A stretch of 6,618 nt of DNA from a bacterium (GTDB lineage: Bacteria > Atribacterota > JS1 > SB-45 > 34-128): positions 1-6,618 of the forward strand of contig JAHIPN010000189.1 of NCBI GenBank assembly GCA_018894595.1, read 5' to 3'. The notes under the pieces were generated by a model. It searched no databases. It had not been told where the DNA came from and was given only the letters and a program-made list of their open reading frames with translations. The position numbers were made by a program, and so were the translations under genes. This document shows, in pieces, positions 6,497-6,618 of this stretch. The stretch's first letter is position 1, and each line of letters starts with the position of its first letter.

Positions 6497-6518
6497 ATTA
6501 GCGGATGGTGTTTAGGAG

Positions 6519-6542
6519 GTAGGGGTTCGATTTATCGAACCC
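6519..6542 (+). repeat. GTAGGGG-headed palindromic repeat, copy 1
   Basis: GTAGGGG (6519-6525) leads into GGGTTCGA-TTTA-TCGAACCC (6523-6542), a perfect 8-bp stem with a 4-nt loop. No T-run follows, so it is unlikely to be a classical intrinsic terminator. It shares its head and overall form with the copy at 6551-6574. Confidence 0.75.
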
Positions 6543-6550
6543 GCAATAAT

Positions 6551-6574
6551 GTAGGGGCACGATGCATCGTGCCC
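6551..6574 (+). repeat. GTAGGGG-headed palindromic repeat, copy 2
   Basis: GTAGGGG (6551-6557) leads into GGGCACGATG-CATCGTGCCC (6555-6574), a perfect 20-bp palindrome. It starts 32 nt after copy 1. It differs from copy 1 at two stem pairs, both compensated, and in the central two bases. Confidence 0.75.
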
Positions 6575-6581
6575 AAGGTAA

Positions 6582-6613
6582 ACCCTGCTTAGTAGATACT
6601 CACTTAGCAGGGT
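6582..6613 (+). repeat. Imperfect inverted repeat ending at the window edge
   Basis: ACCCTGCT (6582-6589) pairs with AGCAGGGT (6606-6613). After one T-T mismatch, AGT (6591-6593) pairs with ACT (6602-6604), leaving an 8-nt loop. The right arm with its flank, AGCAGGGTAAA (6606-6616), recurs at 3443-3453 upstream of the DUF4416 gene. The element may continue beyond the window. Confidence 0.6.
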
Positions 6614-6618
6614 AAACA

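Noticed and set aside
6424..6574. A CRISPR array or attachment site
   Set aside because: Units are 7 nt or palindromes with no uniform 25-40-nt repeats, no unique spacers of constant size, and no cas, integrase or tRNA gene nearby.
6523..6574. Intrinsic terminators for recX
   Set aside because: The hairpins are strong, but neither is followed by a run of T, and they lie more than 100 nt after the stop; some termination effect cannot be excluded.

Overview
The window is an AT-rich bacterial stretch (clearly below 40% GC by eye) with every recognisable gene on the + strand. It carries two gene groups followed by a repeat-rich intergenic tail. AT-richness, frequent TTG starts, Shine-Dalgarno (SD) sites set rather far from their starts, a BMP-type nucleoside transporter, RodZ and a recA-recX cluster suggest an anaerobic Firmicutes-like or deep-branching bacterium. 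A candidate phylum such as Atribacterota is possible, but that is inference and no marker here fixes the taxon.

Positions 1-2479 hold the distal part of a BMP/Nup-type ABC importer operon, probably for nucleosides. It contains the C-terminal end of the tandem ATPase (cut by the window edge) and two membrane permeases. The genes are tightly packed: a 19-nt gap, then a 1-nt TAATG overlap. The binding lipoprotein would be expected upstream, outside the window.

Positions 2480-4091 hold a rodZ-like gene (cytoplasmic helix-turn-helix, one membrane span, DUF4115-like exterior) behind a plausible promoter, then a DUF4416 gene of unknown function behind a leader rich in inverted repeats. Positions 4092-6412 hold thpR (RNA 2',3'-cyclic phosphodiesterase), recA and recX. 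The order resembles the rodZ-pgsA-cinA-recA and cinA-ligT-recA neighbourhoods known elsewhere, but pgsA and cinA are absent and DUF4416 sits in their place.

The most notable coding observation is recX. Its frame is open from the recA stop, and its N-terminus looks like RecX immediately after that stop, yet there is no ATG, GTG, TTG or CTG until codon 115. Two explanations are visible. One is an ATA start in an ATAA overlap with the recA stop, with an SD 10 nt upstream. The other is -1 slippage on a correctly phased A_AAA_AAA heptamer directly before the recA stop, which would give a RecA-RecX fusion. A single G-to-A change from an ancestral ATGA, or a base-call error, would also explain the missing ATG.

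Positions 6413-6618 contain no gene. They hold two heptanucleotide tandem arrays, two related 20-bp palindromes headed by GTAGGGG whose stem differences are compensatory, and a third imperfect inverted repeat. An 11-bp core of that third element recurs upstream of the DUF4416 gene. This looks like a mosaic of dispersed genomic repeats.
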